DNA from: Candidatus Roseilinea sp. NK_OTU-006 | GTDB lineage: Bacteria > Chloroflexota > Anaerolineae > J036 > Brachytrichaceae | DNA: 64,000 nucleotides | NCBI RefSeq assembly: GCF_012931985.1 | Contig: NZ_JAAFGM010000010.1 | Span: 1 to 64,000 of the forward strand | Direction: 5' to 3' | Translations under genes and position numbers: made by a program | Part shown: positions 39,275 to 47,347 of the stretch, piece by piece | Layout: the number at the start of each line of letters is the position of its first letter | Position numbering within the stretch: the first letter of the stretch is position 1 | The notes under the pieces: model-generated | The model's input: the letters and a program-made list of their open reading frames with translations, nothing else | Database searches by the model: none | Told to the model about the DNA's origin: nothing

Positions 39275-39721
39275 ATGTCTCCACGGGCGCGTGCCGCATC
39301 CGATTCAGCGCTGGACGATCTGAAGCGCGCGCTGGCTGATCATCTCTCCAGCCGGCCTGAGATCGTGTTTGCGATGCTCTACGGCTCGGCTGCCGAAGGT
39401 CGGCCTTTTCGCGACGTGGATGTGGCCGTGTATGTGGACGAATCACAACTGGCCGGCCGGGATCGCTATGCGTATATTTTCATGCTGGCAGATGTGCTAG
39501 AGCAGTGCATCCCTTACCCAGTGGACGTGCGATTGATCAATGACGCGCCGCTGCCTTTTCGTTACAACATCAGTCGGGGGCAGCCGATCTTCGCACGAGA
39601 TCCGGCAGCGCTTGCCGACTTTCTCAGCCGGACCTGGGATGAGTATCTCGACTTCCAACCGGTCGCGATGAAGTATCTGGAGTATCTTCGCACTGCCCCA
39701 CGCTATGCCGATCGAGGTTGA
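39275..39721 (+). CDS. mntA: MNT-type nucleotidyltransferase antitoxin
   Basis: 148 residues. The minimal nucleotidyltransferase motif is MLYGSAAEGRPFRDVDVAVY (GS followed by D-x-D). In type VII systems such proteins add AMP to the partner HEPN toxin to silence it. A polar C-terminus (SRTWDEYLDFQPVAMKYLEYL) resembles family members. It overlaps the HEPN gene by 17 nt, so the two are translationally linked. A leaderless promoter box precedes it. Confidence 0.8.
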   Translation: MSPRARAASDSALDDLKRALADHLSSRPEIVFAMLYGSAAEGRPFRDVDVAVYVDESQLAGRDRYAYIFMLADVLEQCIPYPVDVRLINDAPLPFRYNISRGQPIFARDPAALADFLSRTWDEYLDFQPVAMKYLEYLRTAPRYADRG

Positions 39722-40151
39722 TCCCATCCGTGTGCGCGAACTGGTTGGTGCAATAACCGATGCCATCCATCGGCTGCGCGAACTGGGCGCCATGCCAGAG
39801 GCAGAGTTCCTAGCCGACTTTCGCAATACGGAAAGCGCTAAGTATCTGTTCATCGTTGCGACGGAGGCGGCCATTGATTTGTGCAATCACATCGTGTCGC
39901 GACAAGGTGGCCGTGCGCCCGAAAGTTACGCCGATTGCTTCACCGCCCTGGCCGATCTTGGGTTGATTGATGACGACTTGTCGTTGCGATTGCGTCGGAT
40001 GGCGCGCTTCCGCAATTTGCTCGTTCATCTCTACTGGCGCGTAGATAACTCGCGGGTGTATGAAGCGATTCACACGTCGTTGAGCGACATTGAAGGCTAT
40101 ATTCGCGCCCTGCTCGACCGCTTGCCACTCGGGTCGGCCGGCGCAGCTTGA
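39705..40151 (+). CDS. hepT: HEPN-domain toxin (HepT-like)
   Basis: 148 residues, all-helical HEPN fold of the DUF86 type. RFRNLLVHLYW carries the RX4HXY motif (Arg103, His108, Tyr110); Arg and His form the RNase site and the Tyr is the residue modified by MntA in characterised pairs. It overlaps mntA. Together they form a probable toxin-antitoxin module located between metabolic genes, consistent with recent arrival, though base composition looks similar to neighbours. Confidence 0.82.
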   Translation: MPIEVDPIRVRELVGAITDAIHRLRELGAMPEAEFLADFRNTESAKYLFIVATEAAIDLCNHIVSRQGGRAPESYADCFTALADLGLIDDDLSLRLRRMARFRNLLVHLYWRVDNSRVYEAIHTSLSDIEGYIRALLDRLPLGSAGAA

Positions 40152-40166
40152 ACGAAGGACGACATC

Positions 40167-40952
40167 ATGGATATGCTAACGAACAAACGCATCATCGTCA
40201 CCGGCGCGACGATGGGCATCGGACAGGCCGTCGCGATGCGCGCGGCTCGCGAAGGCGCCGATGTGGCGTTCTGCGGATTGACCGAGCAGGGCGCCGATGA
40301 GACGATTCGCGCGATCGAGTCTGCTGGCCGGCGGGCATTCTTCAAGGTCGTGGACCTGCGCGACCTAGACGCCGCGCGGCAGTTCGCGCGCGAAGCGATT
40401 GCCTTTCTCGGTGGGCTGGACGGCCTGGTCAACAACGCCGGCGCAAACACTTGGCACGGCGTACTGACTTCGACGTTCGAGGACCTGGACAACTGCTTCC
40501 GGGTCAACTTCTATCACGCTTGGGCGTTGAGCCAAGAAGCATACCCGCACCTCAAGGCAGCCGGCGGCGGCGTCATCGTCAACCTATCTTCGATCAATGC
40601 TGAGCGCACGCTGCCAGGCGTGTTCCCCTATAACGTCGCCAAAGCCATGCTCGTCGCGCTCACCAAGTCCATCGCGTTGGAATGGGGCAAGGACAACATT
40701 CGGTCGGTGGCCATCCAGCCCGGCTTGATCTTGACCAACCTGGCCATCGAGTACTTCAACACGTTCCCCGATCCGGCGGCGGCGCGCTATCGCAGCGAGG
40801 GCGTGTATCCGCTCAAACGCGGCGGCCGGCCCGAGGAGATCGCTGCCACCATCGTTCACATCCTGGGCGGCGAGAATGGCTTCCTCAACGGCGTGCCGAT
40901 CTTGATTGACGGCGGCATCAGCGCGCTCTACGAGACGCGCCTGGATGAGTGA
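40167..40952 (+). CDS. SDR-family oxidoreductase
   Basis: 261 residues, classical short-chain dehydrogenase: VTGATMGIGQAVA for cofactor binding, VNNAGAN, Ser in NLSSINAERT, and Tyr-Lys in FPYNVAKAM. Glucose- or sugar-acid-dehydrogenase-like, but the substrate is undetermined. GAAGGA lies 9-10 nt before ATG 40167. It overlaps the start of the DUF362 gene (GTGA), so the two are likely an operon. Confidence 0.82.
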   Translation: MDMLTNKRIIVTGATMGIGQAVAMRAAREGADVAFCGLTEQGADETIRAIESAGRRAFFKVVDLRDLDAARQFAREAIAFLGGLDGLVNNAGANTWHGVLTSTFEDLDNCFRVNFYHAWALSQEAYPHLKAAGGGVIVNLSSINAERTLPGVFPYNVAKAMLVALTKSIALEWGKDNIRSVAIQPGLILTNLAIEYFNTFPDPAAARYRSEGVYPLKRGGRPEEIAATIVHILGGENGFLNGVPILIDGGISALYETRLDE

Positions 40953-42211
40953 CTGTGGCTATGGCGACTTCCCTGAAACCCGTCGTGCGAGCTGTGCACT
41001 GCGACTGGCGCGCCGACGATGAGACGGTCTATCAGGCGCTCAAGCGCGCTACGCAGCCGCTGACGCGCGCTTGGGATAAGCTGCGCAACGCCCGGCGTAT
41101 TGCCATCAAGTTCAACCAGGACAAAGAGGCGCGCCATCACATCACCTTCCACCACCATCGCGTGCAACTCGTGAGCGACTGCGTGGCGCGAGCCACACTG
41201 CGCCTGTTGCGAGAGAACACTTCCGCCCAGTTGTATTGCGTGGATGTGAGCTTCTACCGCAAGTATGTGCCGCAGGCGAAGGATGAGGACACCACGCAAC
41301 TGCGCCATGTGCTGCGCGAGTTCGACGTGACCTACATTGACGGCAACGTGGATGTGGTCTGGGCATCCGTGCCCGGCGGCGGCCTGATGTTTGATCGCTA
41401 CCCGGTGACGCGCGAATTCGCCGACATGGACGCTTGGGTGAGCGTGCAAAAGCTGAAGAATCACGCCTTCATGGGCGTGACGCTGTGCATGAAGAACCTC
41501 TTCGGCCTGATGCCGACCGAGCCGCTGGGCCGGCCGCGCACGTATTACCATCACTTGGTGCGTATGCCCTACGTGTTGGCCGACCTCGGCCGGCTCTACG
41601 ACCCGGCGCTCAACATCATTGATGGTTTGGTGTGCCAAGCCGGCGAGGAATGGGGCAGGGGCGAGGAAATGCGCATCGCCAACACGCTCATCGCCGGCGA
41701 TCACGTCGTGGCGACCGACGCCGTCGGCGCATACCTGATGGGGCACGATCCTGCGCGTGGTGACTGGAAGACCGAGCCGTTTCACCGCGACCGCAACGCG
41801 CTGCGCGTCGCGGCCGAAAGCGGCTTTGGCACGGTGAACCTGGACGAGATGGACTTTGTCAGCGAGGTGACGGCCCCGGTAGGCGACAAGCCGTTCTTCG
41901 CCAAGATCACCGATGCGCCGGAGATCGTGCACAGTTGGCGCAAGACGACCGCCGAGCAAGGGTTGTATTACCGTGACCACCGCGAGGATTTCATCCGGCG
42001 CTACGCCGGTGAATACATCCTGCTGCAAATGGGTGAGGTGAAGTGGCACGATCCGAGCGGCACGGTGCGTGCCTCGCGCCGAATCCTGAGCGGCGATCAC
42101 CCCGAGCAAGCGATGTGGATGAAATACGTGGATCCCGACGAGGCTGAGGGCGAACACTTCGAGGTGTACGAGCGCACACTCGACGAAATCCGTGCGCTAG
42201 AGTCGGCGTAG
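40949..42211 (+). CDS. DUF362 domain protein
   Basis: 420 residues. The DUF362 core runs from about residue 150: LKNHAFMGVTLCMKNLFGLMP, LARLYDP-like NIIDGLVCQ, and AGDHVVATDAVGAYLMGHDP (each quoted in part). These proteins are of unknown biochemical function; some carry ferredoxin domains, but no CxxC cluster motifs are present here. Start GTG 40949 overlaps the SDR stop; ATG 40961 is an alternative. No signal peptide is seen. Confidence 0.75.
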   Translation: MTVAMATSLKPVVRAVHCDWRADDETVYQALKRATQPLTRAWDKLRNARRIAIKFNQDKEARHHITFHHHRVQLVSDCVARATLRLLRENTSAQLYCVDVSFYRKYVPQAKDEDTTQLRHVLREFDVTYIDGNVDVVWASVPGGGLMFDRYPVTREFADMDAWVSVQKLKNHAFMGVTLCMKNLFGLMPTEPLGRPRTYYHHLVRMPYVLADLGRLYDPALNIIDGLVCQAGEEWGRGEEMRIANTLIAGDHVVATDAVGAYLMGHDPARGDWKTEPFHRDRNALRVAAESGFGTVNLDEMDFVSEVTAPVGDKPFFAKITDAPEIVHSWRKTTAEQGLYYRDHREDFIRRYAGEYILLQMGEVKWHDPSGTVRASRRILSGDHPEQAMWMKYVDPDEAEGEHFEVYERTLDEIRALESA

Positions 42212-42394
42212 AGAGTGTTGCGCAGCGACCGGTGTGGCGACCGCGCCACCCATCGAGTGCCCCATCACGATAGGCCGGTTCAATTCGAGCGCGCGGATGA
42301 GCGCAGCCACGTCGGCGGCGTGATCGGCGGCGGCATAGCCGCGCTCCGGCGCGTTGGAGAGGCCGTGCCCGCGCGCATCGGGTGCGACGATCGC
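42197..42394 (-). pseudogene. alpha/beta-hydrolase relic
   Basis: One minus-strand frame reads AIVAPDARGHGLSNAPERGY and later RPIVMGHSMGGAVATPV, then a stop at 42197-42199. This is the middle of an alpha/beta hydrolase with the oxyanion RGHG and the nucleophile elbow GHSMGG (Ser intact). No start, N-terminal strands, acid or catalytic His are present. It overlaps the end of the DUF362 gene and abuts the stop of the gene at 42396. It fills the whole gap between those two genes. Confidence 0.65.
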
Positions 42395-42395
42395 T

Positions 42396-43202
42396 CTACC
42401 ACTCGTAGCTCTGTGCGACGATGATGCCCTGGGCTTTGGCGCGCGCCAAAAACGCCGGCCGCGCGTAGTGGGTGATCAGCAGCGGCACCACCTCCATTTT
42501 CGGCATGGCCTTCCTGACAACCGCCACTTTGTCTGCCAGTTGCGCCAGCGCCTCCTCCTCCCGCTGCGGATTTGCCAGTTGCAGCTTGGCCTCCCCCACG
42601 ATCAGCACCTCTTGGCCGTCGCGCTTTGCCCGGCCGAACAGGTTAATCTCCTCACCCCCGATCTCGGTGCGTATCAGGCGTTCGCTCACGCTCAAGCCAT
42701 ATTTGTCTGCCAGAAACGCCGGCAACATGCGATACGCCTCGTTCTCCAGCGCGTAGCCGAAGCTGCGCGACAGCCCGCCTAGTTCGGTGCGGGTCTCGTT
42801 CAGGCCGCGGGCCAGGATGCGGATTTCGTCAGCCGTTTGCCTTTGTGCCTCGGCCAATTCTTCCATGCGCAAGGCCAGCGTATCTACCCGTTGCTCGGTG
42901 CGCTTCTGTGCCTCGGCCAGCTCTTCGACTTGCTGCTCGGTGCGCTTCTGCGCCTCGGCCAGCTCTTCGACTTGCTGCTCGGTGCGCTTCTGTGCTTCGA
43001 CCAGCTCTTCGACTTGCTGCTCGGTGCGCTTCTGCGCCTCGGCGAGTTCACGCACGATCGCCTTCAGTTCGTTGAAGTCGCTGGTCTTGACCAGGTCTTG
43101 GTAGGCGTCGGTGATGACCTGAGCCAGCACCGACGCTTGCTCCGCTGAAAAGTAAGGCTTGAGTTGACGCTCGGTCAATTCGCGCCGTGATTCCAACTGC
43201 AC
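42396..43202 (-). CDS. coiled-coil repeat protein with PD-(D/E)XK-like domain (DUF3782 type)
   Basis: 268 residues. The N-terminal ~45 residues are followed by a long coiled coil (about 45-130) containing four 14-residue repeats ([14 protein letters not shown]). The C-terminal part (~150-268) has the pattern [13 protein letters not shown], then [12 protein letters not shown], which resembles the acidic/Lys active-site core of restriction-like nucleases. Similar proteins are common and multicopy in Chloroflexota and cyanobacteria, with unknown role. GTG 43202 lies 6 nt after a TAGAAT box. Confidence 0.7.
   Translation of the reverse strand: MQLESRRELTERQLKPYFSAEQASVLAQVITDAYQDLVKTSDFNELKAIVRELAEAQKRTEQQVEELVEAQKRTEQQVEELAEAQKRTEQQVEELAEAQKRTEQRVDTLALRMEELAEAQRQTADEIRILARGLNETRTELGGLSRSFGYALENEAYRMLPAFLADKYGLSVSERLIRTEIGGEEINLFGRAKRDGQEVLIVGEAKLQLANPQREEEALAQLADKVAVVRKAMPKMEVVPLLITHYARPAFLARAKAQGIIVAQSYEW
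42892..43059 (-). repeat. four 42-bp tandem repeats in the DUF3782-type gene
   Basis: The word TGCTCGGTG recurs at 42892, 42934, 42976 and 43018, exactly 42 bp apart, with near-identical sequence between. Each unit encodes 14 residues of coiled coil. Confidence 0.9.
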
Positions 43203-43208
43203 GCGTAC

Positions 43209-43214
43209 ATTCTA
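43209..43214 (-). promoter_or_regulatory. -10 box of a leaderless promoter
   Basis: TAGAAT on the minus strand lies 6 nt before GTG 43202. Confidence 0.45.
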
Positions 43215-43365
43215 CATGGTATGGCTGCAAAAGGGGCTGGCGTTCAGTTGAAGATTGCTGGGCGCATGTAAAGCGGTGATGCGTAACACCGATCCCTATG
43301 GACACACCGACCACCTATGGAACGAGCCGATTCTGAACGCGCTCATCCCGAAATAGCGCGCCATC

Positions 43366-44052
43366 TCATGCCGCCTCGGGGCTGAGTGCTGCTTTCGCCG
43401 CGGCGACGAACGCGCGCACTTTGGCATGGTCTTTCTTACCCGGCGATGCCTCGACGCCGCTGGCGACGTCCACGCCCCACGGTCGAACCGTACGAATAAC
43501 ATCGGCTACGTTGTCGGGTGTGAGGCCGCCGGCGAGCAGCAAGCGGTAGCGTCGGGCCAGGCTTAGCGCCAGCGATGCATCAGCGCGCTGGCCGCTGCCG
43601 CCGTAGAGCGTGGCGTGATTGGCGTCGAGAAGAAGGTCTGGCAGGTGAGGGTTTGCGCCCGACGATTGAGCAAATGCGGCACCGGCGTCGTCCCACTCGC
43701 GGATAGCTTTGTAGGCGCGACCGCCCATCGCCGCCAGGTCGTCGGGTGGCTCTCTGCCGCTCAACTGCGCGAAGTCCAGGCCGACTTCATCCAGCACGCG
43801 CAGCATGTCGGCCGGCGATTCGTTGACAAACACGCCGACGCATCGGACCCCCGACGCTTGACTGCCCAATCCCCCATGGCCTGTCTCTACGCCCTTGCCC
43901 CTGATGCCGGCGATGATCTCGCGCGCAATCTCCAAAGTCACCGCGCGTGGACTCTTGGAGTAGAAGATGAAGCCGAGCAGGTCTGCGCCTGCATCTATGG
44001 CGCACAGCGCGTCGTCCAGATTGGTGATGCCGCAGATTTTGACGACCGTCAT
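43366..44052 (-). CDS. trpF: phosphoribosylanthranilate isomerase
   Basis: 228 residues, TIM barrel, third enzyme of Trp synthesis. VKICGITNLDDA with the catalytic Cys, GFIFYSKSPRAV, GVFVNESP, LLDANHA with the catalytic Asp, LLAGGLTPDNV and GVDVASGVE are all present. It is longer than the usual ~205 because residues ~51-69 (RGKGVETGHGG to SQASGV) form a low-complexity insert encoded by 7-bp-periodic DNA. TATAGT lies 8 nt before the start, so it is likely leaderless. No other trp genes are in the window. Confidence 0.92.
   Translation of the reverse strand: MTVVKICGITNLDDALCAIDAGADLLGFIFYSKSPRAVTLEIAREIIAGIRGKGVETGHGGLGSQASGVRCVGVFVNESPADMLRVLDEVGLDFAQLSGREPPDDLAAMGGRAYKAIREWDDAGAAFAQSSGANPHLPDLLLDANHATLYGGSGQRADASLALSLARRYRLLLAGGLTPDNVADVIRTVRPWGVDVASGVEASPGKKDHAKVRAFVAAAKAALSPEAA
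43846..43908. repeat. heptad-periodic insert inside trpF
   Basis: The plus strand divides into nine 7-bp units, starting GACCCCC, GACGCTT, with CCC recurring at matching positions (also CAATCCC, TTGCCCC). It keeps the trpF frame and adds about 19 residues between the alpha1 helix and the GVFVNES strand. Confidence 0.4.
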
Positions 44053-44060
44053 TCTCGACG

Positions 44061-44066
44061 ACTATA
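44061..44066 (-). promoter_or_regulatory. -10 box of a leaderless promoter (trpF)
   Basis: TATAGT on the minus strand lies 8 nt before ATG 44052. Confidence 0.5.
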
Positions 44067-44101
44067 GCGCAAGGGCCGGGGCGACGCCGTCTGGCGATGG
44101 C

Positions 44102-44107
44102 TAAAAT
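44102..44107 (+). promoter_or_regulatory. -10 box of a leaderless promoter (uvrC)
   Basis: TAAAAT lies 8 nt before ATG 44116; no ribosome-binding site is present. Confidence 0.5.
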
Positions 44108-44115
44108 TTGCGCGT

Positions 44116-46041
44116 ATGGCTATACCTGAGCATCTGGAGGCGACCGTCAGGAATCTGCCGGCGCTGCCCGGCTGCTATCTTTTCTACGACAGCCGGGGCG
44201 AGGTCATCTACGTCGGCAAGGCAGTGAACTTGCGCAGCCGCGTGCGCTCCTATTTTAATCCCCACACCTGGGCGTTCAACCCAAAGACGGCGCGGCTGGT
44301 GAAGGAAATCGCGCGCATTGAATTCGTCGTGCGCGGCAGTGAGCTGGAGGCGCTGATTCAGGAAGCCGAGCTGATCAAGAAACATCGCCCGCGCTACAAC
44401 ATCCGCCTGAAGGACGACAAGCGCTATCCATATCTCAAGGTGACATGGCAGGATGACTTCCCGACTGTGACGGTCACGCGGCGGATTGAACGCGACGGAG
44501 CGCGCTATTACGGGCCGTATTCCAGCGCCAAAGCGGTATATGCCACGCGCGACGCGCTGCGCAAGATGTTCCCCTTCTTGAACTGTGACCGCGTGATCAC
44601 CGGTCACGACGCGCGCGCCTGCTTGTATTACGACATCAAACTGTGCAGCGGCCCATGCATCGGCGCCATCAGCCGGGCTGAATACCGCGCCAACATTCAG
44701 CGCCTGTGCGATTTCCTCGAGGGCAAGAGCGAGCAAGTGATCGCCGACGTGCGCGCGCGCATGGAGCGCGCATCCAGCGCTTATCAGTTCGAGAAAGCAG
44801 CCGAATACCGCGACCAGCTCAAAGCGCTGGAGCACGTGGTCGAGAAGCAACGCATCGTCAGCAGCGCCGGCACCGATCAAGATGTGATCGCCTTTGCGCG
44901 CGATGAAGGCGAGACCTGTGTGCAGGTGCTCTTCATCCGCGGCGGCAAGCTGCTGGGCCAAGAATACTTCGTGCTTGACGGCGCGGAAGGCGAAGACGAT
45001 CAAAGCGTGCTCGACGCGTTCATCAAGCGCTTCTACGACGAGGCGGCCTATGTGCCGCCGGAGGTGCTGTTGCCGACAATGGTCGAAGAGGCTAACATCA
45101 TCGAAAACTGGTTGAAGCAAAAGCGCGGCACAGCGGTGAAGATTCGCGCTCCGCAGGCCGGCGCCGACGCCAGCTTGGTCGAGCTGGCGCGGCAGAACGC
45201 CCAGGAACAGCTCGCGACGTTGAAGGCGCAATGGCGCGAGGACAGCGTGCGCCAAGAAGCAGTGTTAAAGGAGCTGCAGGAAGCGCTTGACTTGCCTCGC
45301 CTGCCGGCGCGCATCGAGTGCTACGACATCAGCAACACCCAGGGCGCGGCTATCGTCGGCAGCCTGGTGGTGTTTGTGCACGGCGTGCCGAAGAAGAGCG
45401 ACTATCGCCGCTTCAACATTAGGGACATTGCCGGCCCGAACGACTTCGAGAGTCTGCGGCAGATGCTGCGGCGACGGTTTCAGCGATGGCAGGACGCTCA
45501 CGGCGGAAACCCAGGGCAAGGGGATGGGGCACAGCCGCAAGATGCACGGCCTCTTGTCCCCCTTGCCTCGCCGTCCCCAGGTCTGAGGCAAAGGGATGAC
45601 GCGAGCTGGGCCTTGCTGCCCGACCTGGTCATCATTGACGGCGGCAAAGGGCAGCTCGGCGTCGCCGTCGAAGTGCTGCGTGAGTTTGAACTGGCTCATA
45701 TTGTGCCTGTCGCATCACTGGCCAAGCAGAAGGAAGAAATCTTCCGGCCTGGCAGGGCCGACCCGATCTTGTTGCCGCGCAACGCCCAGAGCTTCTTCCT
45801 CGTGCAGCGCATCCGCGACGAGGCGCATCGCTTCGGCATCACCGGCCACCGTCGGCAGCGCGAGAAGATCGGCCTGGCCTCACAGCTCGACGCGCTGGCG
45901 GGCGTTGGCCCGGCGCGCCGGAAGAAGCTGCTCACGACCTTTGGCTCGATCGAGGCGATCCGAGCGGCGAGCGTGGAAGAGCTGGCCAAAGTGGTGCCCC
46001 GACCCGTGGCCGAGGCGATCAAGGAGGGGCTGGGCGGTTAA
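44116..46041 (+). CDS. uvrC: UvrABC excinuclease subunit C
   Basis: 641 residues. It makes both incisions in nucleotide excision repair. The N-terminal GIY-YIG nuclease reads LPGCYLFYDSRGEVIYVGKA. A UVR motif (SAYQFEKAAEYRDQLKAL) lies near 215-235. The RNase H-like half has ECYDISNTQGAAIVGSLVVF, then PDLVIIDGGKGQL, and the C-terminal HhH is LAGVGPARRKKLLTTFGS. Residues ~464-495 (GGNPGQGDGAQPQDARPLVP and onward) are an insert just before LLPDLVIIDGG, not expected in the family; it is encoded by a palindromic stretch. Leaderless-type start. Confidence 0.93.
   Translation: MAIPEHLEATVRNLPALPGCYLFYDSRGEVIYVGKAVNLRSRVRSYFNPHTWAFNPKTARLVKEIARIEFVVRGSELEALIQEAELIKKHRPRYNIRLKDDKRYPYLKVTWQDDFPTVTVTRRIERDGARYYGPYSSAKAVYATRDALRKMFPFLNCDRVITGHDARACLYYDIKLCSGPCIGAISRAEYRANIQRLCDFLEGKSEQVIADVRARMERASSAYQFEKAAEYRDQLKALEHVVEKQRIVSSAGTDQDVIAFARDEGETCVQVLFIRGGKLLGQEYFVLDGAEGEDDQSVLDAFIKRFYDEAAYVPPEVLLPTMVEEANIIENWLKQKRGTAVKIRAPQAGADASLVELARQNAQEQLATLKAQWREDSVRQEAVLKELQEALDLPRLPARIECYDISNTQGAAIVGSLVVFVHGVPKKSDYRRFNIRDIAGPNDFESLRQMLRRRFQRWQDAHGGNPGQGDGAQPQDARPLVPLASPSPGLRQRDDASWALLPDLVIIDGGKGQLGVAVEVLREFELAHIVPVASLAKQKEEIFRPGRADPILLPRNAQSFFLVQRIRDEAHRFGITGHRRQREKIGLASQLDALAGVGPARRKKLLTTFGSIEAIRAASVEELAKVVPRPVAEAIKEGLGG
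45505..45597. repeat. palindromic element inserted in frame in uvrC
   Basis: AGGGCAAGGGGA (45513-45524) and TCCCCCTTGCCT (45557-45568) are imperfect inverted copies, and GAGGCAAAGGGATG (from 45584) partly repeats the first arm directly. GGG recurs at about 7-bp spacing in arm 1. The frame is kept and adds about 32 Pro/Gly-rich residues. Confidence 0.5.
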
Positions 46042-46068
46042 CCCGCCCGCGGAAAGCCTATGGTCTGG

Positions 46069-46074
46069 TATCAT
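46069..46074 (+). promoter_or_regulatory. -10 box of the tRNA(CAU) gene
   Basis: TATCAT ends 9 nt before the tRNA 5' end; no clear -35 is seen. Confidence 0.35.
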
Positions 46075-46083
46075 GCTGAAGCA

Positions 46084-46156
46084 GGGCCTGTAGCTCAGCG
46101 GTGAGAGCAGTCGGCTCATAACCGATTGGTCGCTGGTTCGAATCCAGCCGGGCCCA
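46084..46156 (+). tRNA. tRNA with CAU anticodon (elongator Met, or Ile2)
   Basis: The cloverleaf is complete: acceptor GGGCCTG pairs with CGGGCCC, the D arm is GCTC...GAGC, the anticodon loop is CTCATAA, and the T arm is GCTGG-TTCGAAT-CCAGC, with discriminator A. The G1-C72 pair and the lack of three G-C pairs in the anticodon stem exclude initiator tRNA. The CAU anticodon could be elongator Met or lysidine-modified Ile2; sequence alone does not decide. CCA is not encoded. Confidence 0.93.
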
Positions 46157-46212
46157 TGCCGGGGCGAGCTGCCGTGGCCTTTTGAAGCCATATCGCTCGC
46201 CCCAGCGCGTCC

Positions 46213-47151
46213 ATGCCGGTCGTTACGCTCACGCAGCGCTTTCTCGCGCCGCCGGAAGAAGCGTCCTATTCAGTTCGCACGGTTGAGATTCCACCGGCTC
46301 AGCTCGCAGTGCCGCAAACGCTCATCCGGCAGTTTGGCGTGCCGCCTGAGCGGGCTGCGCAGTGGTGTCGTCAGGCGGCGAATGCGCGCCAGCCGGGCAC
46401 ATGGCTGCAGCCCCATACATGGAGCGGCGCCGTCGCCCTGCTCATCTGTGGCGCCGGTGACAACCGCCACGCGTTCAAGTGGCTGCTCTTTCGTCGGTTG
46501 CTCGAGCGCAACATCGCCGTGCTCACCGTGGACCCACCCGGACACGGCGATTTTGTGTCCGTGCCTTGCACGGTGGACAACGCCCGTCGCGCGGCGCGCG
46601 CTGCGCTGGACTGGCTGTGCGCCCAGCCCGGCGTGCAGCGCGTCGGCGCTATCGGCATCAGCTTCGGCGGCAATCAAGCGCTGGACCTCGCAGCGCATGA
46701 TGAGCGCGTGATGGCGTTGGTCACGATCTCTACGCCGGTGAAGCTGCCGCCGGTGACGCCCGTGACCATTGCCCGTGAGTTGCTCGGGTTGGTGTGTCTG
46801 CCGCGTAATCTGGCGTTGCTGCGCTACCAGTCGCTGCGCAAGATGTGGGCCGAATGGCGGAGCGTAAAAGGCGCGTGGTTTGGCGAGAGCTTGTATGACA
46901 TGATCGCGCGCTTCGACGCCCCGCAGGCCGTCCGCGCAATCGGTCGGCGTTCTAAAATGTTCGTTCATGGCAAGTGTGATGTGGCCGTGCCGCCCATCAA
47001 TGCCAAATGGCTATACGAGGCGTCTGAGCCGGAGCGCGAGTTGCTCCTCGTTGCGCAAGCCACCCATCTCAGCGTCATCCTCTTTGACAAGGAAGTGACG
47101 CAGATGGCCGACTGGCTGGCGGCCAAACTCGTGCACACCTCCTCGCCATGA
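46213..47151 (+). CDS. alpha/beta hydrolase
   Basis: 312 residues. The fold is clear: DPPGHGDF after strand 4, the nucleophile Ser in GAIGISFGGNQAL, the acid in HGKCDVAVPP, and His in ATHLSV. About 75 N-terminal residues precede the core (LLICGAGDNRHAF gives the oxyanion region). No signal peptide is present, so it is probably cytosolic; the substrate is unknown (esterase or peptidase S9-like). It follows the tRNA by 57 nt, with no obvious own promoter. Confidence 0.75.
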   Translation: MPVVTLTQRFLAPPEEASYSVRTVEIPPAQLAVPQTLIRQFGVPPERAAQWCRQAANARQPGTWLQPHTWSGAVALLICGAGDNRHAFKWLLFRRLLERNIAVLTVDPPGHGDFVSVPCTVDNARRAARAALDWLCAQPGVQRVGAIGISFGGNQALDLAAHDERVMALVTISTPVKLPPVTPVTIARELLGLVCLPRNLALLRYQSLRKMWAEWRSVKGAWFGESLYDMIARFDAPQAVRAIGRRSKMFVHGKCDVAVPPINAKWLYEASEPERELLLVAQATHLSVILFDKEVTQMADWLAAKLVHTSSP

Positions 47152-47347
47152 ACGGGTGTATTTCTCCGCAGCGGCGAGACAGGGCAGGCGCAGGCATGGT
47201 CTGCATCTGCCCGCGATATAGGTTGCCCATGCCCTTCGCTCAAAATGGGGCCTATGGCCCAACTCGAATCGGCGCTTGTAAAAATCAAATAAACGTCCGG
47301 CATGATTACCCTACTGTAAGCATGCTTTCGGTCGGGAGGTGATTTGA

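Noticed and set aside
43203-43365. Short plus-strand frame with PYGHTDHLWNEPILNALIPK
   Set aside because: About 25 residues read like protein, but no family, start signal or neighbour supports it. It may be a relic and is left unannotated.
46084-46156. Initiator tRNA-Met
   Set aside because: The acceptor begins with a G1-C72 pair and the anticodon stem lacks the three G-C pairs typical of initiators.
47152-47347. Possible promoter or palindromic element before the 47348 gene
   Set aside because: TTGTAA at 47276 has no well-spaced -10, and the GGGCA/TGCCC words are too irregular to call an element.
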